64,000 nucleotides of DNA. It comes from an uncultured Stenotrophomonas sp. (GTDB lineage Bacteria; Pseudomonadota; Gammaproteobacteria; Xanthomonadales; Xanthomonadaceae). Below, piece after piece: positions 45,951-54,655 of the stretch. A model generated the notes under the pieces. It was given only the letters and a program-made list of their open reading frames with translations. It was not told where the DNA came from and made no database searches. Numbering within the stretch: position 1 is the stretch's first letter; every line of letters starts with the position of its first letter. The stretch spans positions 124,001 to 188,000 of the forward strand of contig CAJYNG010000009.1 of NCBI GenBank assembly GCA_913775725.1. The letters are read 5' to 3'. The position numbers and the translations under genes are program-made.

Positions 45951-48278
45951 ATGAACAGCAGCGAAATCCAGCCGCCCGACGCTGACCGAATCCAGGTTGG
46001 CGAATGCGTCGTCACCTTGTCCTCGCGAGAGGTCGAGGTTGCGGGTGCGCGTCGTCCACGCCGGCTCACGCCAAAGGCACTGGGTGTACTGCGGGTGTTG
46101 CTGCGGCAGCCGGGGCGGGTAGTTACCCGCGAGGAGCTGTTTGCCGAGGTGTGGCCCGACACGCTGCCCACCAACGACGTGCTGACCCAGGCGGTCACCC
46201 AGTTGCGCAAGGCGTTTGCCAACGACGAAGACAACGGGCAGGCCTACATCGAGACCATCGCCAAGAGCGGCTACCGCTTGTTGGTGCCGGTGCAGGTGCT
46301 GGACACGCCCGAGCCTGTCGTGGACACCGTCGAGTTGGCCGATCCATCCTTGCCATTGGCAGGCGCCGTGGTTGCAGCCCCGGCCGGTGCTGCATCGCCT
46401 GTGCCGGGTCTGCGCCGGACATGGCGGCAGGTGCGGCGCCAGGTATTGCTGGCCACCGGCATTTTGATGCTCGTGACGGTGATCGTGCTGACGATGCTGT
46501 TGCTGCGGCGCGCCCCGGCGGCAAGTTCACCGGTCGACGAGGCCGTCGAGAACGGTGTCCGTGTGATCGGCAGCCCGCAGCGGCCGTACCGGCTGATCAC
46601 CGCGACCAGTGGGTTCGAGACATATCCCACGCTTTCGCCGGATGGCTCCCAGGTTGCCTACGAAGGTGCCAATGAGGACGGCAACGGCGGCGGAGCGATC
46701 AAGGTGCAGACGTCCGGCAATGCGCCCGCCCGCCAGTTGTTGGTGCCCCCGGCCGGTGCCAGTGATCGTTTCCCGAGCTGGTCGCCGGATGGGCGCGAGA
46801 TCGCGTTCGCACGGTTCAGTGCCGATGGCGGCTGCCAGGTGCTGATCGCCAGTGCCACGGGCGGTGCCCTGCGCCAGGCCACACGCTGTGATGGCACCGA
46901 ACTGCTCAGCTTCGACTGGACCCCGGACGGCCGCGGACTGGTGTTTGGCAGCATGGTCGGGCGCTACGCGCATCGCGGCATCCGCGTGCTCGACCTGGCC
47001 AGTGGCCAATGGCGCGACCTGGACTACAGCGTCGATGCCGATGACTTCGACTATGCGCCGCGTTACTCGCCCGACGGCAAGTGGCTGGTGTTCGTGCGCA
47101 ATCCACAGATGGGTGATCTGTGGCGGATGCCCGCCAGTGGCGGTACTCCGGAGCAGCTGACCAACGAAGCGGCGGAACAGCGGGGCTGGGCCTGGTTGGG
47201 GGATGGCCGCACCATCGTATTCGGCCGTCGCGTCGACAGCGAAGTGCGCCTGTATTACCTCGACGTTGAGCGGCGTACGCTGCGCGACGCGGGTCTGGAC
47301 GATGCGCAGTGGCCCGCGGTCTCGCGGCATGGCGGTGTATTGGCGTTCGTTCACCGGCGTGCACAGTTCGGGGTGTTCAAGGTGCCCACCGAGGGAGGCC
47401 ACGCGGAGCGCCTGTTTGCCTCCAGTGGCCGTGACGGCCAGCCGATGGCCGCGCCCGATGGTCGGCAGCTGGTTTTCACCTCCGATCGTTCCGGCAGTTT
47501 CGCCCTGTGGTGGGCGGACATGCAGCGTCCGGATTCGCTGCGGCCGATCGAGGGCCTGCGGCCTGAGGGACGGCAGGCACCGGACTGGTCCGCCGACAGC
47601 CGCCATCTGCTGGTGGTGGGGCGTGATGAACACGGGCGCACGGTGGTCTATGAGATCTCACCACGCGATGAGCGCCTGCAGCCATTGCCGGTGCCCGTGG
47701 AACAACCGTTGCAGGCACTGTACGCGGCAGCCGAGAACCAGCTGCTGGTGGTCGAGCGCGACGCGGACCAGCGCACCCGCTTGAGCCTGTTTGATCGCAG
47801 CACACAACCGTGGCGTCGGTTGGCCAGCATCGATGGGGTGTCGCAGGCGCGTTTCGATCGCGGCAGCGGACGGGTCCTGTTCACGCGCCTTGCCGCCGGT
47901 GGGCTGTGGTCGGTCGATCCTGCGTTGTCGCCGGCCAGCGTGCGCCAGATCAGTGAGGACCGGCCGAGCCGCTGGCGCTATCGCACCTGGACCGTCGCCG
48001 GCAGTGGTGGCGTCGGTTACCTCGGAACCTCCACCCAGTGCGGCACGACCCTGGTCAGGATCGAGGCGGGAACCGAGACGCCGGAGCGCTGCCTCGACCC
48101 GCAGCGGCTCAGTGCAGGCAATGGAATCAGTGCCAGCGCCGATGGGCGCGACCTGTATGTGGCCCTGGCGGTCAGTGACGGTGCAGACATCGGCGTCATG
48201 CGTCTGCCCGAGCAAGCTCCGACGCTGTTCCCGGCGTTCTCCAGGGTGCTGATTTTCAAGAAGAATTTTTCTTCGTAA
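45951..48278 (+). CDS. CadC-type membrane transcriptional regulator with periplasmic beta-propeller
   Basis: A 775-residue one-component regulator. Residues about 12-105 form an OmpR/CadC-type winged helix (RRLTPKALGVLRVLLRQPGRVVTREELFAEVWPD...AVTQLRKAFANDE...YIETIAKSGYRLL). A Pro/Ala-rich linker is followed by one membrane helix (VLLATGILMLVTVIVLTMLLL, near residues 165-187), then a large periplasmic region of WD40-like/TolB repeats, each with an SPDG-type turn: LSPDGSQVAYEG, WSPDGREIAFA, WTPDGRGLVFG, YSPDGKWLVFV, LGDGRTIVFG. Such propellers bind proteins or ligands. It lies just upstream of an AraC regulator and a TonB receptor gene; whether it controls them is inference. Confidence 0.88.
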   Translation: MNSSEIQPPDADRIQVGECVVTLSSREVEVAGARRPRRLTPKALGVLRVLLRQPGRVVTREELFAEVWPDTLPTNDVLTQAVTQLRKAFANDEDNGQAYIETIAKSGYRLLVPVQVLDTPEPVVDTVELADPSLPLAGAVVAAPAGAASPVPGLRRTWRQVRRQVLLATGILMLVTVIVLTMLLLRRAPAASSPVDEAVENGVRVIGSPQRPYRLITATSGFETYPTLSPDGSQVAYEGANEDGNGGGAIKVQTSGNAPARQLLVPPAGASDRFPSWSPDGREIAFARFSADGGCQVLIASATGGALRQATRCDGTELLSFDWTPDGRGLVFGSMVGRYAHRGIRVLDLASGQWRDLDYSVDADDFDYAPRYSPDGKWLVFVRNPQMGDLWRMPASGGTPEQLTNEAAEQRGWAWLGDGRTIVFGRRVDSEVRLYYLDVERRTLRDAGLDDAQWPAVSRHGGVLAFVHRRAQFGVFKVPTEGGHAERLFASSGRDGQPMAAPDGRQLVFTSDRSGSFALWWADMQRPDSLRPIEGLRPEGRQAPDWSADSRHLLVVGRDEHGRTVVYEISPRDERLQPLPVPVEQPLQALYAAAENQLLVVERDADQRTRLSLFDRSTQPWRRLASIDGVSQARFDRGSGRVLFTRLAAGGLWSVDPALSPASVRQISEDRPSRWRYRTWTVAGSGGVGYLGTSTQCGTTLVRIEAGTETPERCLDPQRLSAGNGISASADGRDLYVALAVSDGADIGVMRLPEQAPTLFPAFSRVLIFKKNFSS

Positions 48279-48393
48279 TTCTTTCGTGTGGTTCTCGTCG
48301 CGAATTCGTGGCGATCTCGGTTGTCTTTCCTGACACGCTGCCGCCCGATTGGGCAAAACGGAGGCCTGTACTTGGCAAATCCGTGGTGCCCCC

Positions 48394-49293
48394 ATGCGTC
48401 AACTCTCACTGGCCGATCGTGGCCAAACCGTTTCCCTCGACAAGGCCCTTGATGACGTGGCGCCCACCTGCCTGGGGGTTGCCCGGCTGGGCAGCCTGCA
48501 GACCGCGGGGAACAACTTCACGGTCTGGATGCAGGTTCGTGGCAGTTCCTGGGTGGAGGCCAAGGAAGGTCGCTTCCGGTTGCGTCAGGGCGAGTGGATC
48601 GCCTTCGAGAAGGAATCCCGGCCGTTGGTACAGGCGGGCCGCAACGGGCTCTGTGTGGGATTGAACCTGAATGTCGAAGCGCTGCGGGTGCTGACCGAGA
48701 TGGCCGACTGTGGCCTGTATGCCGGCCGTGGCCGGATGGGTCGCAGTGATGCGCGGGTCGGCCTGCGGCTGTGGCGCGATGCGTTGGCCAATGGCCAGCC
48801 CGCCCAGGCTTTGCGGCCCTTGCTGCTGCACCTGGCCAGCCTCCAGCGGGGCCTGGCCGAGAACGTGCAGCGCTGCCCGGGGCGTTCGCGCAGCCGCAAG
48901 CGTCAGGTGTTCGGGCGCATGCAGCGCGCGCGGCTCTACCTGGAGGGCAACAGCCACCGCGTGGTGCGGATCGGCGAGCTGGCCGAGCTGACCAACTTCT
49001 CCAGCTGGTACCTCTCCAAGACCTTCCAGAGCCTGTATGAGGAAAGCCCGCAGTCGCTTTCGGCCCGGTTGCGCCTTGAGCGTGCGGCTGACCTGCTGCG
49101 TGATACCGACATGATGGTGGGCGAAGTGGCCGCTGCCAGCGGTTTCGACAACTGCTGCAGCTTCGCGCGTGCCTTCCGCGCCCGCTATGGCCAGTCGGCT
49201 TCGCGGTTCCGCGAGAACGGCGGTCTCCTGCCGCCACATTCTGCAAAGTCTCCGGTTGGGTCGCGCAAATACAGCGTCGCAACGCAATCGTAA
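48394..49293 (+). CDS. AraC-family transcriptional regulator
   Basis: A 299-residue regulator. The N-terminal half is a cupin-like sensor with no close match I recognise (NNFTVWMQVRGSSWVEAKEGRFRLRQGEWIAF). The C-terminal half (about residues 185-285) has the two AraC helix-turn-helix motifs: IGELAELTNFSSWYLSKTFQSLYEESPQSLSARLRLERAADLL and VGEVAAASGFDNCCSFARAFRARYGQSASRFR. The ATG at 48394 is favoured over a frame 15 codons longer. Its stop is only 49 bases from the TonB receptor ATG, and repeats in that gap suggest it controls the receptor. Confidence 0.88.
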   Translation: MRQLSLADRGQTVSLDKALDDVAPTCLGVARLGSLQTAGNNFTVWMQVRGSSWVEAKEGRFRLRQGEWIAFEKESRPLVQAGRNGLCVGLNLNVEALRVLTEMADCGLYAGRGRMGRSDARVGLRLWRDALANGQPAQALRPLLLHLASLQRGLAENVQRCPGRSRSRKRQVFGRMQRARLYLEGNSHRVVRIGELAELTNFSSWYLSKTFQSLYEESPQSLSARLRLERAADLLRDTDMMVGEVAAASGFDNCCSFARAFRARYGQSASRFRENGGLLPPHSAKSPVGSRKYSVATQS

Positions 49294-49302
49294 CGTGCTG
49301 GG

Positions 49303-49325
49303 GTGTTTTAACACACTGCTAACAC
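49303..49325 (+). promoter_or_regulatory. Candidate operator before the TonB receptor gene
   Basis: In the 49-base gap, TAACAC occurs twice as a direct repeat at 49309-49314 and 49320-49325, starts 11 bases apart, about one helical turn. The first copy is the right half of a palindrome GTGTTTTAACAC (49303-49314). Direct repeats one turn apart are typical AraC-family sites. A GGAGAG ribosome site and ATG 49343 follow. Confidence 0.4.
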
Positions 49326-49342
49326 GTACCTTGGAGAGATAG

Positions 49343-52225
49343 ATGAACGTTTGTAATCCCGCAGTGCGGCTCGGCCTGCTGCCCGCCGGCATCGCGCTGG
49401 CGCTGGCGCCGGCCTTTGCTTCCGCTCAGGAAGCAAAGGCTACGACCGACCTGGACCGCATTTCGGTCACCGGCTCGCGCATCCGCCAGGCGAGCATGGA
49501 AACCGCGCAGCCCGTGATCGCGCTGCAGCGTGCCGACATCGAGAAGCAGGGCTTCACCAGCGTCGGCGACATCGTGCAGAACCTGTCGGCGACCGGTTCG
49601 CCGGCCATCAGCCGTGCCGATGCCCTGACCTCGGGCGAAGAAGTGGGCGGCCAGTACGTCGACCTGCGTGGCCTGGGCCCGGAGCGCACCCTGGTGCTGC
49701 TGGACGGCAAGCGCATGGGCGTCAGCACCGGTGGCTACACCGACCTGGCCTCCATCCCGACCTCGGTGGTCGAGCGCATTGAAGTGCTGACCGACGGCGC
49801 TTCGGCGATCTACGGCTCCGACGCCATCGCCGGCGTGATCAACATCATCACCCGCAAGAACTTCGACGGTCTGGAAGCCAGCGTCTACGGCGGCCAGTAC
49901 AGCAAGGGCGACGGCGAGAAGCAGGTCTACAACTTCGTCTACGGCCAGACCGGTGAGCGTGGTTCGATCACCTTCGGTGCCGAATACAGCAAGGAAGATC
50001 CGGTCCGCGCGATCGATCGTGCCTTCAGCCGCTACCCGAACGGTCGCTTCCACCCGAACCCGACGGATGCGGATGCAAACGGCTGGTCGCCGGCATCCAA
50101 CCATGGCGTGCTGATCGATGACATGGGCACCCCGAAGGACGCGAACGACGACATCTGGTACACCCGCGGCAACAATGGCTCGGGCAACACCATGGCGGAC
50201 TATCGCGAGTTCGGCACGGCTGACTACACCAACGCCAGCCAGGAAATGTGGCTGCAGAACAAGCTGACCCGTCGTTCGGTGTTCGCCAACGGCAACTACG
50301 ACTTCACCGACAACATCCGCGGTACCGCGAATGTGCTGTACACCAAGCGTACGGCGACCCAGCAGATCGCTGGCTATCCGTACCAGTCCGAAGTCTATGG
50401 CACCCCGCTGTCGGCCGACAGCATCTACAACCCGCTGGGCAAGGACGCGAACTTCATCCGTCGTACGTCCGAAGTGCCGCGCCAGACCGAATCCGAGCAG
50501 GAAACCTTCCGCTTCTCGGCCGGCCTGGAAGGTTCGTTCGAGTTCGGCGACAAGTTCTGGGATTGGGACGTGGGCTACGTCTACAACCAGAACAAGGGCG
50601 TGAAGACCGGCACCGGCAACCTGTTCATTCCGAACGTGCAGAACGCGGTCGGCCCGTCCTTCATGGATGGCGACGTTGCCCGTTGCGGCACCCCGGGCCA
50701 TGTCATCGCAGGCTGCACCCCGTGGAACCCGCTGGCACCGTACGGCTCGACCGGCAACGGCTCGCTGGCCGATCCGGCCCTGCAGGCCTACCTGTACCTG
50801 CCGAGCCACGATACCTACACCAACACCACCAAGGCGTACAGCGCCAACATCGGTGGCTCGCTGTTCTCGCTGCCGGCCGGTGAGCTGGCCATCGCCGCCG
50901 GTTACGAGCACCGTGAAGAAAGTGGTGAGTACAACCCGGATGCGCTGCTGCAGTCCGGCCTGAGCACCGATCTGGCTGGCAAGCCGACCAAGGGCAGCTA
51001 CAAGCTCGACGAGTTCTACGTCGAACTGAACGTGCCGGTGCTGGCCGACATGCCGTTCGCCAAGGAGCTGTCGCTCGACATGGCGGGCCGTTACTCGGAC
51101 TACAACACCTTCGGCGATACCATCAACAGCAAGTTCGGCCTGAAGTGGAAGCCGATCGACGACCTGCTGGTGCGTGCAACCTACTCGACCGGCTTCCGCG
51201 CCCCGAGCATCTCCAACATGTACGGTGGCACGTCGCAGACCTTCGACGCCTACACCGATCCGTGTGACAGCAGCTTCGGCTCGGCCGCGCGCAACGCCTC
51301 GGTGGCGGCAGCCTGCCAGGCGCACGGCGTTCCGGCCAACTTCCGCCAGATCACCTCGGGCGGTGCGCAGTCGACCGGCCCGGGCACCCAGTCCTACAGT
51401 GCTTTCGAGTCGGGCTCCAACCCGGAACTGAAGCCGGAAACCTCCAAGACCTGGACCGCCGGCCTGGTCTACAGCCCGAACTTCGTGCAGGGCCTGGACG
51501 TCAGCCTCGACTGGTGGAAGATCCGCATCAACAACGTGATCGCCGCCGAGTCGGTGACCTCGATCCTCAACCAGTGCTACGTGCTGGGCGTGGCATCGGC
51601 GTGTGAGCGTTTCGATCGCGGCACCGACGGCCGTACCGTCAACCAGGTGGTCGACGTCACCCGTACCCTGATCAACGGTGGTTACCAGGAAACCGCAGGT
51701 TACGACCTGGGCGTCAAGTACCGCCTGCCGGAGTTCTCCTTCGGCAAGTTCGTCATCGACTGGAAGACCACCTACGTCGATTACCTCGAGTACAAGCGTG
51801 ACAACGAAGCCGAAACCCCGGTCGAGCAGCACAACAGCTGGGCGACCGGCGATTGGGGTGCCAACTTCCGCGTCCGTTCGAACCTCAACGTCGACTGGAC
51901 CCTGGGCAACCTGGGCGTGAACTGGGGCGTGCGTTACTACTCGGGCATGAAGGAGCCGTGCTCCTACGATACCGAGTGCAACCTGCCTGACTTCACCTCG
52001 GCCTACACCCTGGGTCAGCCGAGCCGCAAGGTGGGTTCGAACACCTTCCACGACGTGCAGGTGCGTTACAACCTGCCGTGGGAAGCCACTGTCTCGCTGG
52101 GCGCCAACAACGTGTTCAACCACGAAGGCCCGGTCATGTACAGCCAGCCGAACTCGAGCTTCTCCTACTACGGTGGCTTCGATATCGGTCGCTTCTACTA
52201 CATGAAGTACACCCAGCGCTTCTGA
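49343..52225 (+). CDS. TonB-dependent outer-membrane receptor
   Basis: A 960-residue receptor. The signal peptide (LGLLPAGIALALAPAFASAQ) is followed by the TonB box region LDRISVTGSRIRQ, the plug domain with FTSVGDIVQNLSATGSPA, GQYVDLRGLGPERTLVLLDGKRM and VERIEVLTDGASAIYGSDAIAGVINIITRKNF, then a long barrel ending FYYMKYTQRF. It belongs to the large Xanthomonadaceae group related to carbohydrate and peptide receptors rather than siderophore receptors, judging by the plug. An AraC regulator precedes it. There is no partner enzyme nearby, so the substrate is unknown. Confidence 0.93.
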   Translation: MNVCNPAVRLGLLPAGIALALAPAFASAQEAKATTDLDRISVTGSRIRQASMETAQPVIALQRADIEKQGFTSVGDIVQNLSATGSPAISRADALTSGEEVGGQYVDLRGLGPERTLVLLDGKRMGVSTGGYTDLASIPTSVVERIEVLTDGASAIYGSDAIAGVINIITRKNFDGLEASVYGGQYSKGDGEKQVYNFVYGQTGERGSITFGAEYSKEDPVRAIDRAFSRYPNGRFHPNPTDADANGWSPASNHGVLIDDMGTPKDANDDIWYTRGNNGSGNTMADYREFGTADYTNASQEMWLQNKLTRRSVFANGNYDFTDNIRGTANVLYTKRTATQQIAGYPYQSEVYGTPLSADSIYNPLGKDANFIRRTSEVPRQTESEQETFRFSAGLEGSFEFGDKFWDWDVGYVYNQNKGVKTGTGNLFIPNVQNAVGPSFMDGDVARCGTPGHVIAGCTPWNPLAPYGSTGNGSLADPALQAYLYLPSHDTYTNTTKAYSANIGGSLFSLPAGELAIAAGYEHREESGEYNPDALLQSGLSTDLAGKPTKGSYKLDEFYVELNVPVLADMPFAKELSLDMAGRYSDYNTFGDTINSKFGLKWKPIDDLLVRATYSTGFRAPSISNMYGGTSQTFDAYTDPCDSSFGSAARNASVAAACQAHGVPANFRQITSGGAQSTGPGTQSYSAFESGSNPELKPETSKTWTAGLVYSPNFVQGLDVSLDWWKIRINNVIAAESVTSILNQCYVLGVASACERFDRGTDGRTVNQVVDVTRTLINGGYQETAGYDLGVKYRLPEFSFGKFVIDWKTTYVDYLEYKRDNEAETPVEQHNSWATGDWGANFRVRSNLNVDWTLGNLGVNWGVRYYSGMKEPCSYDTECNLPDFTSAYTLGQPSRKVGSNTFHDVQVRYNLPWEATVSLGANNVFNHEGPVMYSQPNSSFSYYGGFDIGRFYYMKYTQRF

Positions 52226-52253
52226 TTGTTCGAAGTGCGATAGCAGTACCGGG

Positions 52254-52285
52254 AGGGCGGACCGCAAGGTCCGCCCTCTTTTTTT
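52254..52285 (+). terminator. Rho-independent terminator of the TonB receptor gene
   Basis: agggcggacc-gcaa-ggtccgccct (10-bp perfect stem, tetraloop) is followed by ctttttttg. Confidence 0.93.
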
Positions 52286-52395
52286 GTAAGGGAATTCCGA
52301 AATTTCTTGGAAGGTGAGCGGAGTCACGTTCCTGTCGTGTCGCGATCAACACAGTTGCTGGGTCCACTTGCGGACACTTGCACATGGAGAGAGCG

Positions 52396-52605
52396 ATGAA
52401 GAGCACGCTGTTGCACAAACTGTCTGCTGCTGCACTGATCTATGCAACATTGGTGGGTGCGGTGTTCGCCCAGACCGGTGGCGTCTGTGGGGGCGGGCTG
52501 TACTGCGAGGAACTGCGTCAGGAATGCCTGGCTGCAGGCAAGTCGAAGGTCCTGTGCGATCTGCAGTATCGCCACTGCGTGCAGGATGCCTGCGGCGCGC
52601 GCTGA
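52396..52605 (+). CDS. Small secreted six-cysteine protein
   Basis: A 69-residue protein. The ATG at 52396 follows GGAGAGA with good spacing. A signal peptide (LHKLSAAALIYATLVGAVFA) ends at AFA-Q; the mature part is about 43 residues and holds six cysteines in the pattern C-x5-C-x6-C-x9-C-x6-C-x4-C, followed by GAR. With six Cys in so short a peptide, three disulfides are likely in the periplasm or outside the cell. I do not recognise the family. A strong terminator follows directly, and a weak gap separates it from the receptor gene, so it is a gene of its own. Confidence 0.75.
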   Translation: MKSTLLHKLSAAALIYATLVGAVFAQTGGVCGGGLYCEELRQECLAAGKSKVLCDLQYRHCVQDACGAR

Positions 52606-52610
52606 TGCAA

Positions 52611-52640
52611 AAAAAAGGCGCGCCCTTGGGCGCGCCTTCG
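52611..52640. terminator. Strong bidirectional terminator
   Basis: aaggcgcgccc-tt-gggcgcgcctt: an 11-bp perfect stem (52615-52625 and 52628-52638) preceded by an A-run and followed by tcg. It serves the convergent small secreted protein and HDOD genes. Confidence 0.88.
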
Positions 52641-52662
52641 AGGTTCTTCCTGCGTTGACGGC

Positions 52663-53784
52663 TCAGACCGCGCTGGGTACCAGTCCCATCAACGCATTGG
52701 CATGCTCGCGCCACTGCGGCAGCTTGTTGAGTACACCCGCGCGTTGCAGGTAGTCCTCGTCCACCGGATCGCCATTGACCAGTGCCAGTGCCACGTGCAC
52801 CGCGCCGGTCACCCAGAAGCTGCGCGTATTGGCACGCTGCGGCTGCAGGTGGAAGGCAACCGCTTCGATGATCGGCATCGGCAGGCCCCACAGGCCGAGC
52901 AGGTAGGCGCCGGCTTCGGCATGGCCCGGGCGGGTGTCACCGGCAAGCGACGGTTCGCTGCGCTCGTTGCGCACGCCGGGCAGCAGCAGGCCGATGTCGG
53001 CCAGCAGGGCGGCGGTCGCGCCCAGCTCGGCGCTGGATTCGGGCAGCAGGCGTGCCGCCAGGCGCGAGGCAAGCAGGGCGCGCTGCTGTAGTGAATTACG
53101 CTCGGCCGTGGACAGTGTCGGTGCCGAGAACACTTCGCTGGCCAGTACCAGATCGCGCAGCGTCGACAGGCCGAGGCGGGTCACGGCGGTGCGCAGGTCG
53201 GCAATGGTGCGGCCCTGGCTGAAGAACGCCGAGTTCGACAGCTGCAGCACCTTCGCGGCGATGGCCGGATCGGCCGCCACCAGCTTGGCGACGTCGGCGC
53301 TGTCGGCGTCATCGTCATGTTCCAGTGCCTGGGTCAGGCTCAGGTACAGGTGTGGCGGCGAGGGCAGCTTCTCGATACGGCCGATGGCATCGCGCAGGCG
53401 TGGGCTGTCCAGCACTTCGCGCAGCTCTTCCAGGCTGGTCAGCGCTTCCAGCAGCACTTCCGGTGCCAATGGCAGCGGCAGGAAGCGATGGGCCACGCCG
53501 ATCAGGCGTGCCGGCGGCGGCCGGTTGCCATGTTGGGCGTCCACCAGCGCAATGCGGATGGTTTCCGGGCGCAAGGTCCGGATCTGGCCCAGCAGCGTGG
53601 TGGCATTGAGGTCCGGCAGCTGCGGGCAGACGATCACCGCATCCACGCCCTGCGTGGCCACCGCGGTCATCGCGGTCTGGCCATCTGCGGCGGTCAGCGG
53701 CTGCCAGTCTTCCCCAAGATCGGCAATGAATTCGGTCAGCTCAGCCGGCAGGCTGGCTGCATCCCCAACAAGCAGAATACGCAC
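52663..53784 (-). CDS. HDOD-domain protein with degenerate receiver domain
   Basis: A 373-residue protein starting at GTG 53784, which follows AGGGGAATGTGTC. Residues 1 to about 115 have the fold pattern of a response-regulator receiver (MRILLVGDAAS...VDAVIVCPQLPDLNATTLLGQI), but the phosphoacceptor Asp is replaced by Cys53 and the acidic pair and Lys are not intact, so it is probably not phosphorylated. Residues about 145-350 are an HDOD domain (SPPHLYLSLTQALE...AKLVAADPAIAAKVLQLSNSAFFSQG), a metal-free HD-like module found in signalling proteins. Role unknown; such proteins often act in motility or biofilm signalling. Confidence 0.82.
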   Translation of the reverse strand: MRILLVGDAASLPAELTEFIADLGEDWQPLTAADGQTAMTAVATQGVDAVIVCPQLPDLNATTLLGQIRTLRPETIRIALVDAQHGNRPPPARLIGVAHRFLPLPLAPEVLLEALTSLEELREVLDSPRLRDAIGRIEKLPSPPHLYLSLTQALEHDDDADSADVAKLVAADPAIAAKVLQLSNSAFFSQGRTIADLRTAVTRLGLSTLRDLVLASEVFSAPTLSTAERNSLQQRALLASRLAARLLPESSAELGATAALLADIGLLLPGVRNERSEPSLAGDTRPGHAEAGAYLLGLWGLPMPIIEAVAFHLQPQRANTRSFWVTGAVHVALALVNGDPVDEDYLQRAGVLNKLPQWREHANALMGLVPSAV

Positions 53785-53895
53785 GACACATTCCCCTGGC
53801 TGTCTCGACGATGGATGTCGATGACGTGTGAAGTGACGCAATTTACCTAATACGGCGCCACGTGTGATGTGCCGTCGTCGTGAAACGTGACCCGC

Positions 53896-53924
53896 ATCGC
53901 TCCGGCAGGGCCTGCCGGAGCGAT
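53896..53924. terminator. Hairpin between ppa and the HDOD gene
   Basis: atcgctccggcagg/cctgccggagcgat is a 13- to 14-bp inverted repeat with almost no loop, 12 bases beyond the ppa stop. It is terminator-like but lacks a long T-run. Confidence 0.6.
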
Positions 53925-53935
53925 CCGGTTCAGGC

Positions 53936-54472
53936 TCAGGCCTTGCTGTCGAGATGGCGCTGGTGCGCCTCGATCAGGATCTGCTTGGCCTCAGCGGCGC
54001 CGCCCCAACCGTCCAGCTTGACCCACTTGCCCTTCTCCAGGTCCTTGTAGTGCTCGAAGAAGTGGCCGATGCGCTCCAGCCAGTGGCTGGACACCTGCGC
54101 GATGTCTTCGACGTGGGCGTAGCCACTGAAGATCTTCGAGACCGGCACGGCCAGGATCTTCTCGTCGCTGCCTGCCTCATCGCTCATCTTCAGCACGCCG
54201 ACCGGACGGCAGCGCACGACCGAGCCCGGCACCAGCGGCAGCGGCAGCACCACCAGCACGTCGGCCGGGTCGCCGTCGCCGCACAGGGTGCTCGGCACGT
54301 AGCCGTAGTTGCAGGGGTAGCGCATCGGGGTGGACAGGATGCGGTCGACGAAGATCGCGCCGGTTTCCTTGTCCACTTCGTACTTCACCGGCTCCGAGTC
54401 CTTCGGGATCTCGATGATGACGTTGATTTCTTCCGGCGGGTTCTTGCCGGGCGAGACGAGTTCCAGACCCAT
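53936..54472 (-). CDS. ppa: Inorganic pyrophosphatase (soluble, family I)
   Basis: A 178-residue Mg-dependent enzyme that hydrolyses pyrophosphate from biosynthesis. Typical motifs are YEVDKETGAIFVDRIL, MRYPCNYGYVPSTL and the metal-binding DGDPADVLV, followed by KWVKLDGWGGAAEAKQI. The ATG at 54472 gives the usual MGLELVSPGKNPPEEINV start. It is monocistronic by its hairpin downstream. The membrane pyrophosphatase fragment at the right edge of the window shows the organism has both forms. Confidence 0.96.
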   Translation of the reverse strand: MGLELVSPGKNPPEEINVIIEIPKDSEPVKYEVDKETGAIFVDRILSTPMRYPCNYGYVPSTLCGDGDPADVLVVLPLPLVPGSVVRCRPVGVLKMSDEAGSDEKILAVPVSKIFSGYAHVEDIAQVSSHWLERIGHFFEHYKDLEKGKWVKLDGWGGAAEAKQILIEAHQRHLDSKA

Positions 54473-54655
54473 GGTGTGCTCCAGGTGGGGGATATAGACG
54501 GATAGCTCCCCATTTTATGCCTTTGCCGGGCGCTGTGCAGGGGAGGAGGCCGACAGTACGGCACGGCGGCCGCCCACACGTGCTGGTGGGGTTGCCCGAT
54601 GGGGACGTCGGGACGCCGGGTGCAGGCTGGAACCCTCATCCCAAGGAGCTCCCGC

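Noticed and set aside
49319-52327. A 1002-codon open frame opposite the TonB receptor
   Set aside because: No signal, domain or ribosome site; explained by codon bias of the receptor gene on the other strand.
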